Assembly (NCBI GenBank): GCA_001599915.1
Contig: BCIG01000015.1
Location: forward strand, 62,001 to 126,000
Source of the DNA: Symbiotaphrina buchneri
Taxonomy: Eukaryota > Ascomycota > Symbiotaphrinales > Symbiotaphrinaceae
Direction: 5' to 3'
Length of the DNA: 64,000 bases
Below the pieces are notes generated by a model, which saw only the letters and a program-made list of their open reading frames with translations, did no database searches and had not been told where the DNA came from. Positions 51,502 to 61,662 of the stretch are shown here, piece after piece. The position numbers were made by a program, and so were the translations under genes. Within the stretch, counting starts at the first letter, position 1. Each line of letters opens with the position of its first letter.

Positions 51502-53094
51502 ATGGTCACAATGCTCGGAACGAGCTCTTTTCGGGCGATTGCCAATGGGTCATCATCCGCAGAGGCTGTCTGTCTGCGATGTCTGCTCCGGCTGTCACGC
51601 CAGACTCTACGGCCCGCAAGACAAACGCCTTTCTCGACCTCGTCTCGGCTTCGAGGGGCAATTGCCAGCTCTGCGCCGCCAAATAGTCTTTTCAGAAAGG
51701 AATACTTCTCAGGGAATGAGCTTTTAAGCGCTTCGAGAAAGGTCGCTAGCAGAGGTGCATACAGAAACACTTCGTCCAGGTCGAGCTCAGCCGCGGAAGC
51801 ATCCATTGGAGGACAAGGGCGAAAGGATAATGAGACCGTTGCTGCCCAGGCAGAGACAAGTGTCCAAGGGGAGTTACCACATCGTCGAAGGAAGCGATTA
51901 CGAGAAGAAGCCCTTGCGGCTGCAAGGGCAGAGAACTCAGCGACCTCCGCCGACAACCCCGCAATCCCCCTCGACGCATCCAGTCAGCTCTCCAGCCTCT
52001 CCTCCTCTCTGCCCGCAAACTCCCTTCGACGACGTCTCACAACCTATCTATCCCTCTCCAAGCCACGACTCACCTTTCTCATCGTCCTCACAACCACCAC
52101 CGCCTACAGTTTATATCCCGTCCCGGACGTTCTGCTCCCATCAGCAACATCTTCTCCATCCCTCAGTCCGCTTACCCTCCTCTTCCTCACCACCGGCACC
52201 ACCCTTTCTTCCGCATGCGCCAATGCTCTCAACATGCTCTTCGAGCCGTCCTACGACGCCAAGATGTCACGGACCCGGAACCGGCCTCTAGTCCGCAAAC
52301 TCATTTCCCCGCGCGGTGCTCTGCTCTTCGCCGTCTTCATCGGCGCCGCAGGCCTAGGCGCACTCTACTACGGTGTCAACCCTACAGTCTGCTTCCTCGG
52401 CGCACTGAATATCTTCCTCTACGCAGGCTGCTACACGCCCTTGAAGCGCATCACCGTCGCCAACACCTGGGTCGGCGCCATCGTCGGCGGCATCCCTCCG
52501 CTCATGGGTTGGGCCGCCGCAGCAGGACAGAGCGCTTCGGGTGCCGGCGACTGGAAAGAGCTACTCTTCGGCCCGAACAGTGCCGGCGGCTGGCTCGTCG
52601 CCGCTCTACTCTTCGCGTGGCAGTTTCCGCACTTCAACGCGCTGTCATGGGCCATCCGGAACGAGTACAAAGACGCCGGATACAGGATGCTGTGCTGGGT
52701 CAATCCCGCGCGGAACGGGCGCGTAGCACTACGCTACGCGCTGGCCATGTTCCCTATCTGCATAGGGCTGAGCGTCGTGGGCGTGACGGACTGGGGATTT
52801 ATCTTCACCAGCAGCCTCGTCAATGGCTGGATGGTGCGTGAGGCGTGGCGCTTCTGGAAGAACGAGGGCAAGGCCGGCACGGCGAGAGGCCTGTTCTGGG
52901 CGAGTGTTTGGCATCTGCCCGTCGTGATGGTGCTGGCCATGGTGCAGAAGAAGGGCTTGTGGCAGAGGATCTGGCGCAGCATATTTGGTGAGCCTGAGGA
53001 GCTGTATGAAGATGAGATGGAAGACGAGGTCGATGAGCAGGAAATGGTCCTCAAGGGCGAGGGGCAGAGAAATGGTGTCAAATTGCCTGTATGA
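51502..53094 (+). CDS. COX10: protoheme IX farnesyltransferase, mitochondrial
   Basis: 530 residues, no intron. Converts heme b to heme o for cytochrome oxidase, in the mitochondrial inner membrane. The N-terminal ~160 residues are Arg/Ser/Ala-rich with no acidic cluster (FRAIANGSSSAEAV, LRPARQTPFSTSSRLR), a long presequence. UbiA-type prenyltransferase motifs: LTTYLSLSKPRLTFLIVLTT, then NALNMLFEPSYDAKMSRT with RNRPL (NxxxDxxxD-type Mg2+/substrate site), YTPLKRITVANTWVGAIVGG and PPLMGWAAA, and FAWQFPHFNALSW and DAGYRMLCWVNP in later helices. Eight to nine hydrophobic helices. The C terminus is acidic (ELYEDEMEDEVDEQE). Start ATG at 51502; the next ATG (51511) is also possible. Intact. Confidence 0.95.
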   Translation: MVTMLGTSSFRAIANGSSSAEAVCLRCLLRLSRQTLRPARQTPFSTSSRLRGAIASSAPPNSLFRKEYFSGNELLSASRKVASRGAYRNTSSRSSSAAEASIGGQGRKDNETVAAQAETSVQGELPHRRRKRLREEALAAARAENSATSADNPAIPLDASSQLSSLSSSLPANSLRRRLTTYLSLSKPRLTFLIVLTTTTAYSLYPVPDVLLPSATSSPSLSPLTLLFLTTGTTLSSACANALNMLFEPSYDAKMSRTRNRPLVRKLISPRGALLFAVFIGAAGLGALYYGVNPTVCFLGALNIFLYAGCYTPLKRITVANTWVGAIVGGIPPLMGWAAAAGQSASGAGDWKELLFGPNSAGGWLVAALLFAWQFPHFNALSWAIRNEYKDAGYRMLCWVNPARNGRVALRYALAMFPICIGLSVVGVTDWGFIFTSSLVNGWMVREAWRFWKNEGKAGTARGLFWASVWHLPVVMVLAMVQKKGLWQRIWRSIFGEPEELYEDEMEDEVDEQEMVLKGEGQRNGVKLPV

Positions 53095-53650
53095 TTACGA
53101 GTCAGGAAAGGGGTATGTATAGTGGGATAGGGATAGAACATCCGGCTCGGACATCTCCCATTATGTCATTGTAGTAAAAACACTATTGTCAGACGCTGCT
53201 GCTGCGCTTTTGGCGTTGTATCTTGTGATCATAGACAAAATGGAAAGAGGAAGGAAACCTAGTACATCGCAGTCTAGTATGTGCCTCTTCTTTCCGCTTC
53301 CGTGCGGGGTATTCCCTTCCGTACCATATCCCATCAACGCCTGTGTATAACCCTGAATGCAGCTGTGTCTGGATCCATCGCAGCGAGCTCGTCCATCCTG
53401 TGATGCCTCTATCAATATTGACAGGACAAAGATGTATACTAGAATCGTAGAAGGAGTATTAAAGGAAAGATCAAAGGACTGGAGCGCGCCCCGCGCATGA
53501 TTTCAGTGGAAACGAATGTCCTATGCCCAACGCCGAAACCCAATCTCCAGCCGGCCAAAAAAAAATCCTGTCCGGCAAACCATCATCTCATCAATCAAGT
53601 AAAATTCGTCTCGAGCGTCCACAATTTTGGTATTTCAAGATAACCGTCTC
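53095..53650. other. intergenic between convergent COX10 and lipase genes
   Basis: 550 bases of 3' flanks. A run of A at about 53558-53566 and short direct repeats were seen, but no gene. Confidence 0.4.
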
Positions 53651-56535
53651 TTAATACATATCATGTTCCGCAATGCTCTTTCCAAAAGCCAATTGGCCCA
53701 ACTTGATTCCCTTCTGACCCAGGCTCCCTTGTTTTGCTTTCTTCGAAGGTTCGTTGCCCTTAGACGGAGATGTAGCTGAGCCAGGCGACGACTTCCCAAA
53801 AGACATGGTCGCCCTCTTCCGGCGTAGCATACCCCTTGTCCCGGAAAGGTCTTGCGGATCGACGCGATGTTTCCGGCCGGGGCTAGTAGCCACTGCAGCC
53901 GGGACGCTTCGGATCTGTTTCGTATTCTTATCTGTGTTGTTCGTTGCCATGGAAGGCGGAGTGATTTTATTCCAGCCTTTGTGGAACAGGCGCTTATATT
54001 TTGCTTCCGGGCCTTCAGAGCCATCTGTTGCATGCGCTTGGTCTGCATGCGGCATGTGATGCTCTACAGATGTACTTTTGAGAGAACTCGGGAGGGAGGG
54101 ATGTGGCGGAAGTTCTCGAGGGCCTGGGCTCCCTGCACCGGGCGAGAGAGCTCGTGCACTTCTCAGTCCGGAGGGAGCAAGGCCCTGGCCACGGCCGCGG
54201 CTGGTCGGCCGGTGTGCATCGTCAAAGGGGTTGGTGGTGAGGTTAAAGAGTGGAGGGGAGGGCGTTGCGGGTTGTGAGGCTGAAGGGAAGAGATTGCGGG
54301 GAAGGGGAGCGGAGGTAAATAGCCCGGCGCCGGGAGGAGAGGGTAATTCGGTGGCAGACGATTCGCCGCCAGAAGATTCAGCATCCTCGTCCGAGGAGAG
54401 CGCCGTATTCGAGGTATCCCCGCCTGAGGAGAGTATGTCATTGAGCGCGAAACGAGGGGAGGATGGTGATGCCGGTGGCGTGTTCTCTCCAAGCCTAATT
54501 CGGGGTACCACAGGGAGGACACCTCTGGTAGGCGTAGTGGGTCCGGTCTTGTACGGGGAGGTGAAGCTGCGAGAGCTGGTAGGGCGGACACGATCCGGAG
54601 TAGAGGACACGCTCAAGTGGGAACTCCGACGTTGATGACGGCGCCCAGCGCTCCCACGACTACCGTCGAGACTGACCAAACTGAGGCGCTTTGCTGCTGC
54701 TTCCAGACCACCAGGCCTAAGACTGAGACCGGGTGCCTTGGTAAAAACCACACGGGCACGTAATTGCTGTACGACGTCATCTAGAGCAAGCTCCACAGCG
54801 CAATGATTCCGAATCCTTGTCATCTTCGGCCACGTTGCTCTTTCACCTGCAAGACAAGACTGAAGCATGAACTCGGTTGTAGGATTTTTCAGAATCCGGG
54901 GCAAGTGCGTAAACGAAATCTCAGGAAGGATTGTGATGTCCCCGGAATACTTTTGACTGAGTACCGATCTTGCTTTTGTCATCGTGTGCGGGAAAATACC
55001 CAGTTCTGATAGGAAATGCATCCGATGCAATAGTTCCCCGGTAGCAAGTCTTGTTAATGTTTCACCCCATCCTGGCCCTGTTTGACCATTAGATTCACCG
55101 AAATGGGAACCAGTCGCCATATCCTGCTCTTCCTTGGAGAGAAATGGCACGACATGAGGATTGACTTGTGAAACAATGAAATGGTTCACATTGAACAATT
55201 CAGCCAGACGAGCCATTGGCAAATCATTATCGACTGATCCATCCATGTATCGCTGACCGGATGGATTCCAAGGAACAGCATTTCCGGTCTTTGGATCTTT
55301 CGCTAGGAGATCAGCGCTGGAGAACAGTAGAGGGACGGAACAAGAAGCGGCCCTAAAAAAGTCAGTCACTGGTCTGGTAGATATCGGCAGAGACCTCACA
55401 CTGCAGACCAAATGATCACATTTGGTGCTGTGACATAGTTCAATAGTCTGGGTTGCTCATAGAGACTGGCGCTGGAAACGCAGATATTCAAAATCCGTCT
55501 CGTTCGATTGTAAGCTTCTTGAAAGGTCATGTCACCCATGAGTTGTCTCATGACTCTTGTAAGATGGGATATATCAATCCAAGCTCCCTCTTTCAAAAAT
55601 CTAGCAAGCCGAGTCAATATGCTTTCTTCCTCTCCATTCTTCTCAAATACAGCAAGATCTCCATAGCAGAAGGTGTCTAGAAGTGCGGGCATCTCTTCAT
55701 CAGTTCGGGTGCACATGACTGCGCATACGATGCTTCCAGCAGAAGCCCCCGAGACGATTCGTGGCAGTAGCTTCGCCTCGAACAATGTCTTCAAAACGCC
55801 GATATGGCTCATGCCATATGTCGCATCTCCAGAAAGAAGTAACGCGCTCCTTCCGAACGCCTGCCGTGCTTGTAACATCTGTTCCAGCAGATGTCTCGGT
55901 TCCGGGCCCTGACTCCCTTGCCTATCCGAAATCTCCAGCAAAGCCTTCAAAGTATCCAACGCCGATGTAATGTACCGTTCAATCAAAGTCTTCGTACCGG
56001 TATGTGAATGTTGATACAGCTTGACGTTCCCCATGTCTCCTAATCCTCGGCTCAACGACGTCCGGATGAGGAACAGCATCTTATTTACGTCGCAACTGAT
56101 GCGTGCATCATCCAGCTCCTGCAAGCGCGCCTTTACAAGCGCAGCGTCGTACTCTGGCGAGTCGTCGATGGTCTTCCACGCATTGTTTGCTTCCAGCAAA
56201 TCCAGTTCCGTCGCAGCTGAGAGCCAATCACTGTACGTCTCCGCCTTCTTCAGTTTCAAGTACAACACTTGCTTTTTACTCTCGATCATCTGCCTTTCGG
56301 TTCTATCCTGTAAAGCAAAGCCATCACTTGTCCAGGATCCAAGGACTGACTCGACGGCATCTGCTGGCAGGCGTATCAGGCGAGCCAAAGACGATTGTTT
56401 TCTGAGGGCGCCAGATCCTGTGGGCCATTCGGAGCCTGGCGCATGTCGGCCTGAAAGGTGTTCCTTGCTAGTATTGCGGCTGGCCTTTGGCAGCGTGCCA
56501 CCATACAGCAGCGTCGCGTCTTGTAAGAAGGACAT
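53651..56535 (-). CDS. patatin-like triacylglycerol lipase (Tgl3/4/5, SDP1 family)
   Basis: Exons 56535-55400 and 55352-53651; 945 residues from ATG MSFLQDATLL. Lipid-droplet type lipase that hydrolyses triacylglycerol to diacylglycerol plus fatty acid, with acyltransferase activity in yeast Tgl3-5. The DUF3336 domain precedes the patatin domain: GSWTSDGFALQDRTERQMIE and ATELDLLEANNAWK at about 67-122. Patatin features: SGDATYGMSHIGVLKTLFEA (oxyanion Gly), GASAG with Ser265, and the partner Asp416 in RYMDGSVDNDLPM. After about 540 the protein becomes long, Ser/Pro-rich and probably disordered, with possible phosphorylation sites (RRSSHLSVSSTPD, SPYKTGPTTPTR). Intron 47 nt. Intact. It is longer at the C terminus than the yeast enzymes. 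Confidence 0.9.
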
Positions 56536-58063
56536 TATCACCGGAGACCAGACGCCATATGCAGTCCGAGTCTAGCCTTGACGTAGTATGCTCTCATCAG
56601 GTCGCGCCTGGGTTATAAAGACGACGCCTTGCTGACTTCCCAGTCGCTAGAGTACATAGCTCCGTAGAGACGCAAGAAGACGGTTGAGTGAAGGCGGTGA
56701 TATGTTCTTGGTGGTATGACGGGAATATCCAGTTTAAATGCTATGCCGAGTGGATGGATCGACGTAGGTGTGAGAGTTGCTGGTGATTGTACAGGTACTT
56801 GGCGATCGTAGCCGTAATTGTACTCCAGTACTTGTCTCAGCCAGCCTGGAGTTCCTGATTTCCCGGAGCGGCGGTGACGATCGCGCTCGATCATTGATTG
56901 GGACTTGGCGGTGGGAGCAAGCCCAAAAGGGATGGGCCGGCCAACCAGAAGCGGCCGCTACCGATGCGTCTGGACTTTGTTGAGCCTGTCACTAGCAGCC
57001 ACGCAGCAGTTGGGTCCAGCTAATCATGAGGTCTCTTGGTCCAGTGGACTCTTCCAAGAAGTCGAGTCGTGACTGCCCAAATGCCCGTTAAAATGATAGA
57101 TGGCAATGTCGGCAATACTGCACACAACTTTTACTCTCTGTATATTCGTGATTGGAAGAGTTATTCATAAGGTAGACATGAGTGAAATGGACAGAGTAGA
57201 CTGCTTTGTACCGAGTACAAATACATCGGTAAGTCACTCGGCTTTCCCCACATGCGATCCACACCGGTCCATTCTTAAAGTCGGCAATCTGAGCACCAAA
57301 ACTCAAATGGACAGTCGAAAAGTTCAGGTACAGTACGAAGAACTGCTCGATGAAGCAGGAGGTAAGATTACATCTGCATCTCCATCTACCTTCGCAGGAA
57401 CAATAGTACTCAGTCTATGCCCTCTTTCCGGGTATGAGTACAGAGACTGCGAATTGTTCGCGAAGCGCGTCTACGAAACAAACCCGTCGCGAAATTTTCA
57501 AGCATCACGCGGACGGACCCCATTCCCGCCATCTTAGTTCGGCAATTTGAGGTTGTCAACAAAACGCCCTCGAATCCGGGGATAGTGTGGGGTCGCAACG
57601 GTTGGATTATTTGGCTCATCTTACTTACCTTATTGGATAGTCACACGGCCCCTTCTTCCCTGTCTGATTGAAGCTGCGGATAACAATGACCGCCCGGTAG
57701 GGAGCACTATCCGCACCAAGCGGTCAGCATCGGGTCATGCTCCCCCATGCTCAGCTCCATTCCGCCTTTACAAAACTGGCTGACCCCATCTTCTGACCTC
57801 TCTTACTACGCGTGACAGCGGGAATAGAGTTAGTAGCCTCGTTATCCCTTGTTTCGCATGTCTCCAGTTCTAGTGACTGTGTGTCTGGCCCCCGCGCTGA
57901 TGTTGACTGACACGGATCTCCTTGTGCTCCGCGGCGCGGAACAGAAGGATAATCGGTCACTAGGCGGAAGCTTAGGTGCCTTGGTACGCAAGGTGAGTCA
58001 GAGAGCGGTCAGTCAGACTACAACGCCCTTCACCTTGAAGATGATGTATCGTCAAACCTGCCC
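56536..58063. other. 1.5-kb stretch without a supported gene
   Basis: Lipase promoter and flank of the next minus gene. A plus frame at 57100-57537 (MAMSAILHTTFTLCIFVIGR) has a start and a hydrophobic N terminus, but later residues have no family character and codon use is not convincing. Nothing else seen. Confidence 0.4.
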
Positions 58064-59338
58064 TCAAGAGGTGTTATCCACAGAATCGACGCGGCCAGCA
58101 ACGCGCTGTAGCCACTCGGCGATGCCCTGCCGTAACTGTTCTGCTACGCCCGGCTCATTCCAGAAATGACCTGCGCCCTGTACTTCCACAGCAGCAAAGC
58201 TCCCCCCTGATCTTTGTCTAAATTCTTCGGCCCATTTTCTTAACTTTTTGACAGAAGTGAAGGTGTCACGGTCGCCGAAAATGGCCAGGGTATCATGCTC
58301 AACAAGCTTCTGCTCTTCTTCATTCGATCGCTGCGTCACGGACAGTCCAGAGAAGAGGGTCGTGAAGTGAGAGATTGGCGGCAAAAGCGGACTGACAAGC
58401 AGGTACGCCGGCATCAGTTCCGAAAGGTCAAACGTGCCATCGCCTCCCAATCCATGGGAATGTTTGTCCTCATCGCCGCCCTCCCATCTACTTTTTCCTC
58501 CTCTACTGGCAGCGAACCTCATCCTTATAGAGTCGAAGCTCTTTCTTTTCCGGCTATAGCTGCTTGACCTTCTCATCCCGGACTCGGATTCTTCACCGCC
58601 CACCACCATCGACGTGGATGTAATGCGCACATGCTGTGGAGAGGTCCCACTATGCAGACGCTTCACTTCTTCCTTGTGCCATTGGCTCGCGAGCTTGCAA
58701 GCTCTGAGAAGGATCTCCAGCGTGGCAGAGCCTGCGTTATGGCTGTTGAACCGGGATATGATGGTTGACAAGGACGGAAGGCGACTAGTTATTAATGAAC
58801 CGTAAGAGTAACCGGCAAAAAGAAGCATGGACCTCCAATGCGGTTTGGCGGCCCTCACCGGGCTTAGAAGCCCATCGGACGACGTATAAGGGCTTTCGAC
58901 CGGAGGTTCGTCGCCAAACAGCTCATCCAGCTCGTACATATAACGGATGAGAAAGCCCGTCACGGACATGTAATCGCCCAATTCGCCTTTTCCGGTCCAA
59001 CTGGTCCGGCCCTTGGATGACCCAGCACCTCTGCAGTCGGTCAGTACCTTCACGCGACTGTCATGGCGCTCGGACGTTTGGTACCTGAAATTGAATGTGA
59101 CGACTATGAAGCCTTGACGGAGTATCTCCGCCGCAACGAGCTGGACCACAGCGTCATTGTAGGAACCGCCTAACGGCGCATAAGGATGCGCGACAATGGC
59201 ACCTTTCCTGCTCCGCGAAGATGTGGAGGGCGCAATTGGTCCGTCCGGTGCTGGGTGGTAAACACGGCAATCTAGTGGAAGGTCATCGTGCAAGGACGGG
59301 ATGGTGAAACTGTAGGTCGGCTCAGGAAGACTCAGCAT
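58064..59338 (-). CDS. alpha/beta hydrolase with an in-frame-length intron
   Basis: Exons 59338-59085 and 59030-58064, joined TFNFR|GAGSSKGRTSW; 406 residues from ATG MLSLPEPTYS. Alpha/beta-fold serine hydrolase of a fungal-conserved group: APLGGSYND (oxyanion side), TFNFRGAGSSKG, nucleophile elbow GYSYGS, acid Asp in LAIFGDRDTF and His373 in GAGHFWNEP. A Lys/Ser/Arg-rich insertion at about 225-290 (SSSYSRKRKSFDSIRMR) separates the cap and looks disordered. The intron (59084-59031) is 54 nt, so the frame remains open if it is kept; I removed it because FRGAGSS is the family sequence and GTACC..CTGCAG are usable sites. Substrate unknown. Confidence 0.85.
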   Translation of the reverse strand: MLSLPEPTYSFTIPSLHDDLPLDCRVYHPAPDGPIAPSTSSRSRKGAIVAHPYAPLGGSYNDAVVQLVAAEILRQGFIVVTFNFRYQTSERHDSRVKVLTDCRGAGSSKGRTSWTGKGELGDYMSVTGFLIRYMYELDELFGDEPPVESPYTSSDGLLSPVRAAKPHWRSMLLFAGYSYGSLITSRLPSLSTIISRFNSHNAGSATLEILLRACKLASQWHKEEVKRLHSGTSPQHVRITSTSMVVGGEESESGMRRSSSYSRKRKSFDSIRMRFAASRGGKSRWEGGDEDKHSHGLGGDGTFDLSELMPAYLLVSPLLPPISHFTTLFSGLSVTQRSNEEEQKLVEHDTLAIFGDRDTFTSVKKLRKWAEEFRQRSGGSFAAVEVQGAGHFWNEPGVAEQLRQGIAEWLQRVAGRVDSVDNTS

Positions 59339-59766
59339 GGCGGGCTAATATTACTCGCGCCCAGTTCAGCATCCTGTATGCAGAACCGCATAGTAGGGCT
59401 GCAACTGATCATGGCATTTTGTGACTGACACGAGCTGAGGCAGGCGCGCGCCTTGGTGGTGTAGCTTCGTACGCTCCCGCCGAAGGAGAGGGAGCATCTT
59501 GGCTTGGCGATCCTTACGATGATATCCCACATCAAACTGATAGAGATAGATAAGATCTACAGCATCCTGCCGAGGTAAACAAATTGGCTGTTTACCAGCA
59601 CAGAAATTGGACCAAACATGACGATGAACCAGCCTCTCAGGATTGAAATACTGAGTACTCATAATTCTTAGACACTACATGAGCCTTGTACCAGTACTGT
59701 TCCCGCCAGGTACGTAAAATAAGTATATTGATTATCGATCCGCTCAGGACCATGATAGAAGTATAT
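59339..59766. other. intergenic
   Basis: About 430 bases between two minus-strand genes; promoter of the hydrolase. No gene or repeat noted. Confidence 0.4.
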
Positions 59767-61224
59767 CTAGTATGACTCTTGGTGGGAGATCAAAAGCTCA
59801 GGATCAGGCTCGTCGTCCTCGTCTTCCGATCGGTCCATGAGGTTCTGCGACTCATCCTCCTCCTGGCTCTTTACAGGCCCATTCTCAGGCCGTTGCGAGT
59901 TTGAAGAGAATTGGCCACCAGCCGTGGCAATAGGTGTAGCCGGATCCTCTGGAGAAGCCTGCTTATTGAGATCACTCCCCTCTTCGGAGGCATCTAATGC
60001 TCCCTGTAGAATCTCTCGCCCCTCCCTAAAAGCTTCCAATTCAGCACCGACACAACAGACGAGTAGCTTCCACCCTCTAGTCTCAGCCAATTTCAGCTTG
60101 CTTTCCAACTGTGTGATAACACCATCCATTCGCTGAATGATATCTCTCAAGCCATCTGCAGGAGTAGGCCCGGGATCTTTTCCCTTTCCTGATACTGAGC
60201 CGTTTATACGGCGCATTTCAGATCTCAGAGTCTTCTCAAAATCTGTAACCTGTCGGACAACGTCCTCCCACATGACTGCCCCGTCTTCCAAGGCATCTCT
60301 CTCCATTTCAGCCCGGCTCCTTTGTGTTGTAAGTGCTTTTTGTACATCATTCCAATGTTCTTTGGCCATATCGAGAGTTCTCCTGCTCGGATGCAGAGAT
60401 AGGAACGCCGATTCCACCTCAGACCCGCTGCTTGCTACCAAGGGCGGTCGAGCAAGGAAATCCTTCACCTGTCCCTCCACGATTGAGAGAGATTCTTTGT
60501 ACGAGCTTAGCCTACTCTGTACTGAATTCTCGACCCGTTCCGCCTCACCCAATAAGCCTCGATGCCTCGCTTTCATCTCCATAAGTCTATTCTCCAACTG
60601 CATGATTTCCATCTGCAGGTCATCTGCTGCCCTTCGTACATCTGCAGCTCTTGTCCCTTCTTCACCTTTTTCAATCCCCTGTATCTTCTTCCTCAAAGCC
60701 TCGGTCTTTGTGTCCCATTGGTCCACTTGCCGTAGTATCCTATCTTGTTGCTGCATTTGGCCTTCCAATACCACCATCTCCTCAGCTTTAACCTCAGCAA
60801 GTTGTTGGATAGCTCTAACGATACCCTTCCTCGCTCCACGCAAAGTGACCCTCTTTTTCAGCGGCTGCCGTATAGGTATTGTTCGCTCCCGCCTTGGTGC
60901 ACTGGAGACTGAGGAGGCCGTTGGGGTGAGACTGCCTTCCGAGACCGTATCATCGAGAGGGCCGCCTGTTAGGCCAGCTACTAGACCTTCACTTTGTGCA
61001 TCAAGAAGAGTTTGCAGGTCAGCTTGCAGCTGCATCTCTCTTCTGTGCACAACAATGAGTGGATCCTGCTGTAGAGAGCGACTGTTTGGTGCTGAAGACG
61101 AGATGTAGCTGCTGGTGACTGCTGGGGGAATGCCGGCAGTGACGTCGCCGGATTGTAGGTTGTCTTCATGCTGCGCAAAAAATGACTGCCCGAATGAGGG
61201 TTGGAATATTGATTTGAACGCCAT
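59767..61224 (-). CDS. ATG28: coiled-coil autophagy protein, Atg28-like
   Basis: 485 residues, single exon, ATG MAFKSIFQPS. Resembles Atg28 of filamentous ascomycetes and methylotrophic yeasts, a coiled-coil factor for selective (peroxisome) autophagy. Pieces used: PLIVVHRREMQLQADLQTLL then DAQSEGLVAGL near the N terminus, and RRERTIPIRQPLKKRVTLRG then ARKGIVRAIQQLAEVKAEE, in front of long heptad-rich stretches at about 150-260 (LRQVDQWDTKTEALRKKIQG, MEIMQLENRLMEMKARHRGL) and 275-390. The C terminus is acidic and disordered (DRSEDEDDEPDPELLISHQE). No membrane segment. The family call rests on overall layout and the N-terminal motif; it is less certain than the enzymes above. Confidence 0.72.
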   Translation of the reverse strand: MAFKSIFQPSFGQSFFAQHEDNLQSGDVTAGIPPAVTSSYISSSAPNSRSLQQDPLIVVHRREMQLQADLQTLLDAQSEGLVAGLTGGPLDDTVSEGSLTPTASSVSSAPRRERTIPIRQPLKKRVTLRGARKGIVRAIQQLAEVKAEEMVVLEGQMQQQDRILRQVDQWDTKTEALRKKIQGIEKGEEGTRAADVRRAADDLQMEIMQLENRLMEMKARHRGLLGEAERVENSVQSRLSSYKESLSIVEGQVKDFLARPPLVASSGSEVESAFLSLHPSRRTLDMAKEHWNDVQKALTTQRSRAEMERDALEDGAVMWEDVVRQVTDFEKTLRSEMRRINGSVSGKGKDPGPTPADGLRDIIQRMDGVITQLESKLKLAETRGWKLLVCCVGAELEAFREGREILQGALDASEEGSDLNKQASPEDPATPIATAGGQFSSNSQRPENGPVKSQEEDESQNLMDRSEDEDDEPDPELLISHQESY

Positions 61225-61662
61225 GCTGGCGTTTGTATATTCTTGTCAAGCTGTGGGACTGATTGTATCGGGTCCAGCCAACAGCGCGAAGCTCGAGGTG
61301 CTTGGAGGAAGCTGAGCTCCACATGCCCACCTTCCTACGGAAGATGCCGATATTGGAGGTCTCACACAAAGGGATGACTTGTATACAATGCGACGAAAGG
61401 TAACACCAAGATTATTCTACGTTGTATCTTGTACAATCTATACGAGGCTCGGCCGCTCGGCCGCGATACATTCGATTCAATGAGCGACTGCCCTATGCGA
61501 CATCCCCTGCGCTCATGACAGCCCTCTCATACGTTAGATGCAAATCATCCTTAAAACCCCAACGCCCGGCTTGCCGTTCATGCTCTTTCCTGAACTCCTA
61601 ACTAGGCATTCATGATTAGCTCAGCCATCTATAAAATACACATCCTAAGAAGTGTGTCAGTC
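61225..61662. other. intergenic
   Basis: 440 bases: ATG28 promoter and 3' end of the WD40 gene. Contains CTCGGCCGCTCGGCCG at about 61446-61461, two tandem CTCGGCCG units. No gene. Confidence 0.4.

Noticed and set aside
57100-57537. 145-codon plus ORF as a secreted protein
   Set aside because: The hydrophobic start is not followed by a plausible mature protein, and no similarity is recognised.
60137-61108. 323-codon plus-strand frame
   Set aside because: It is antisense to the ATG28-like gene; its Ser/Cys/Arg composition is that of a shadow frame.
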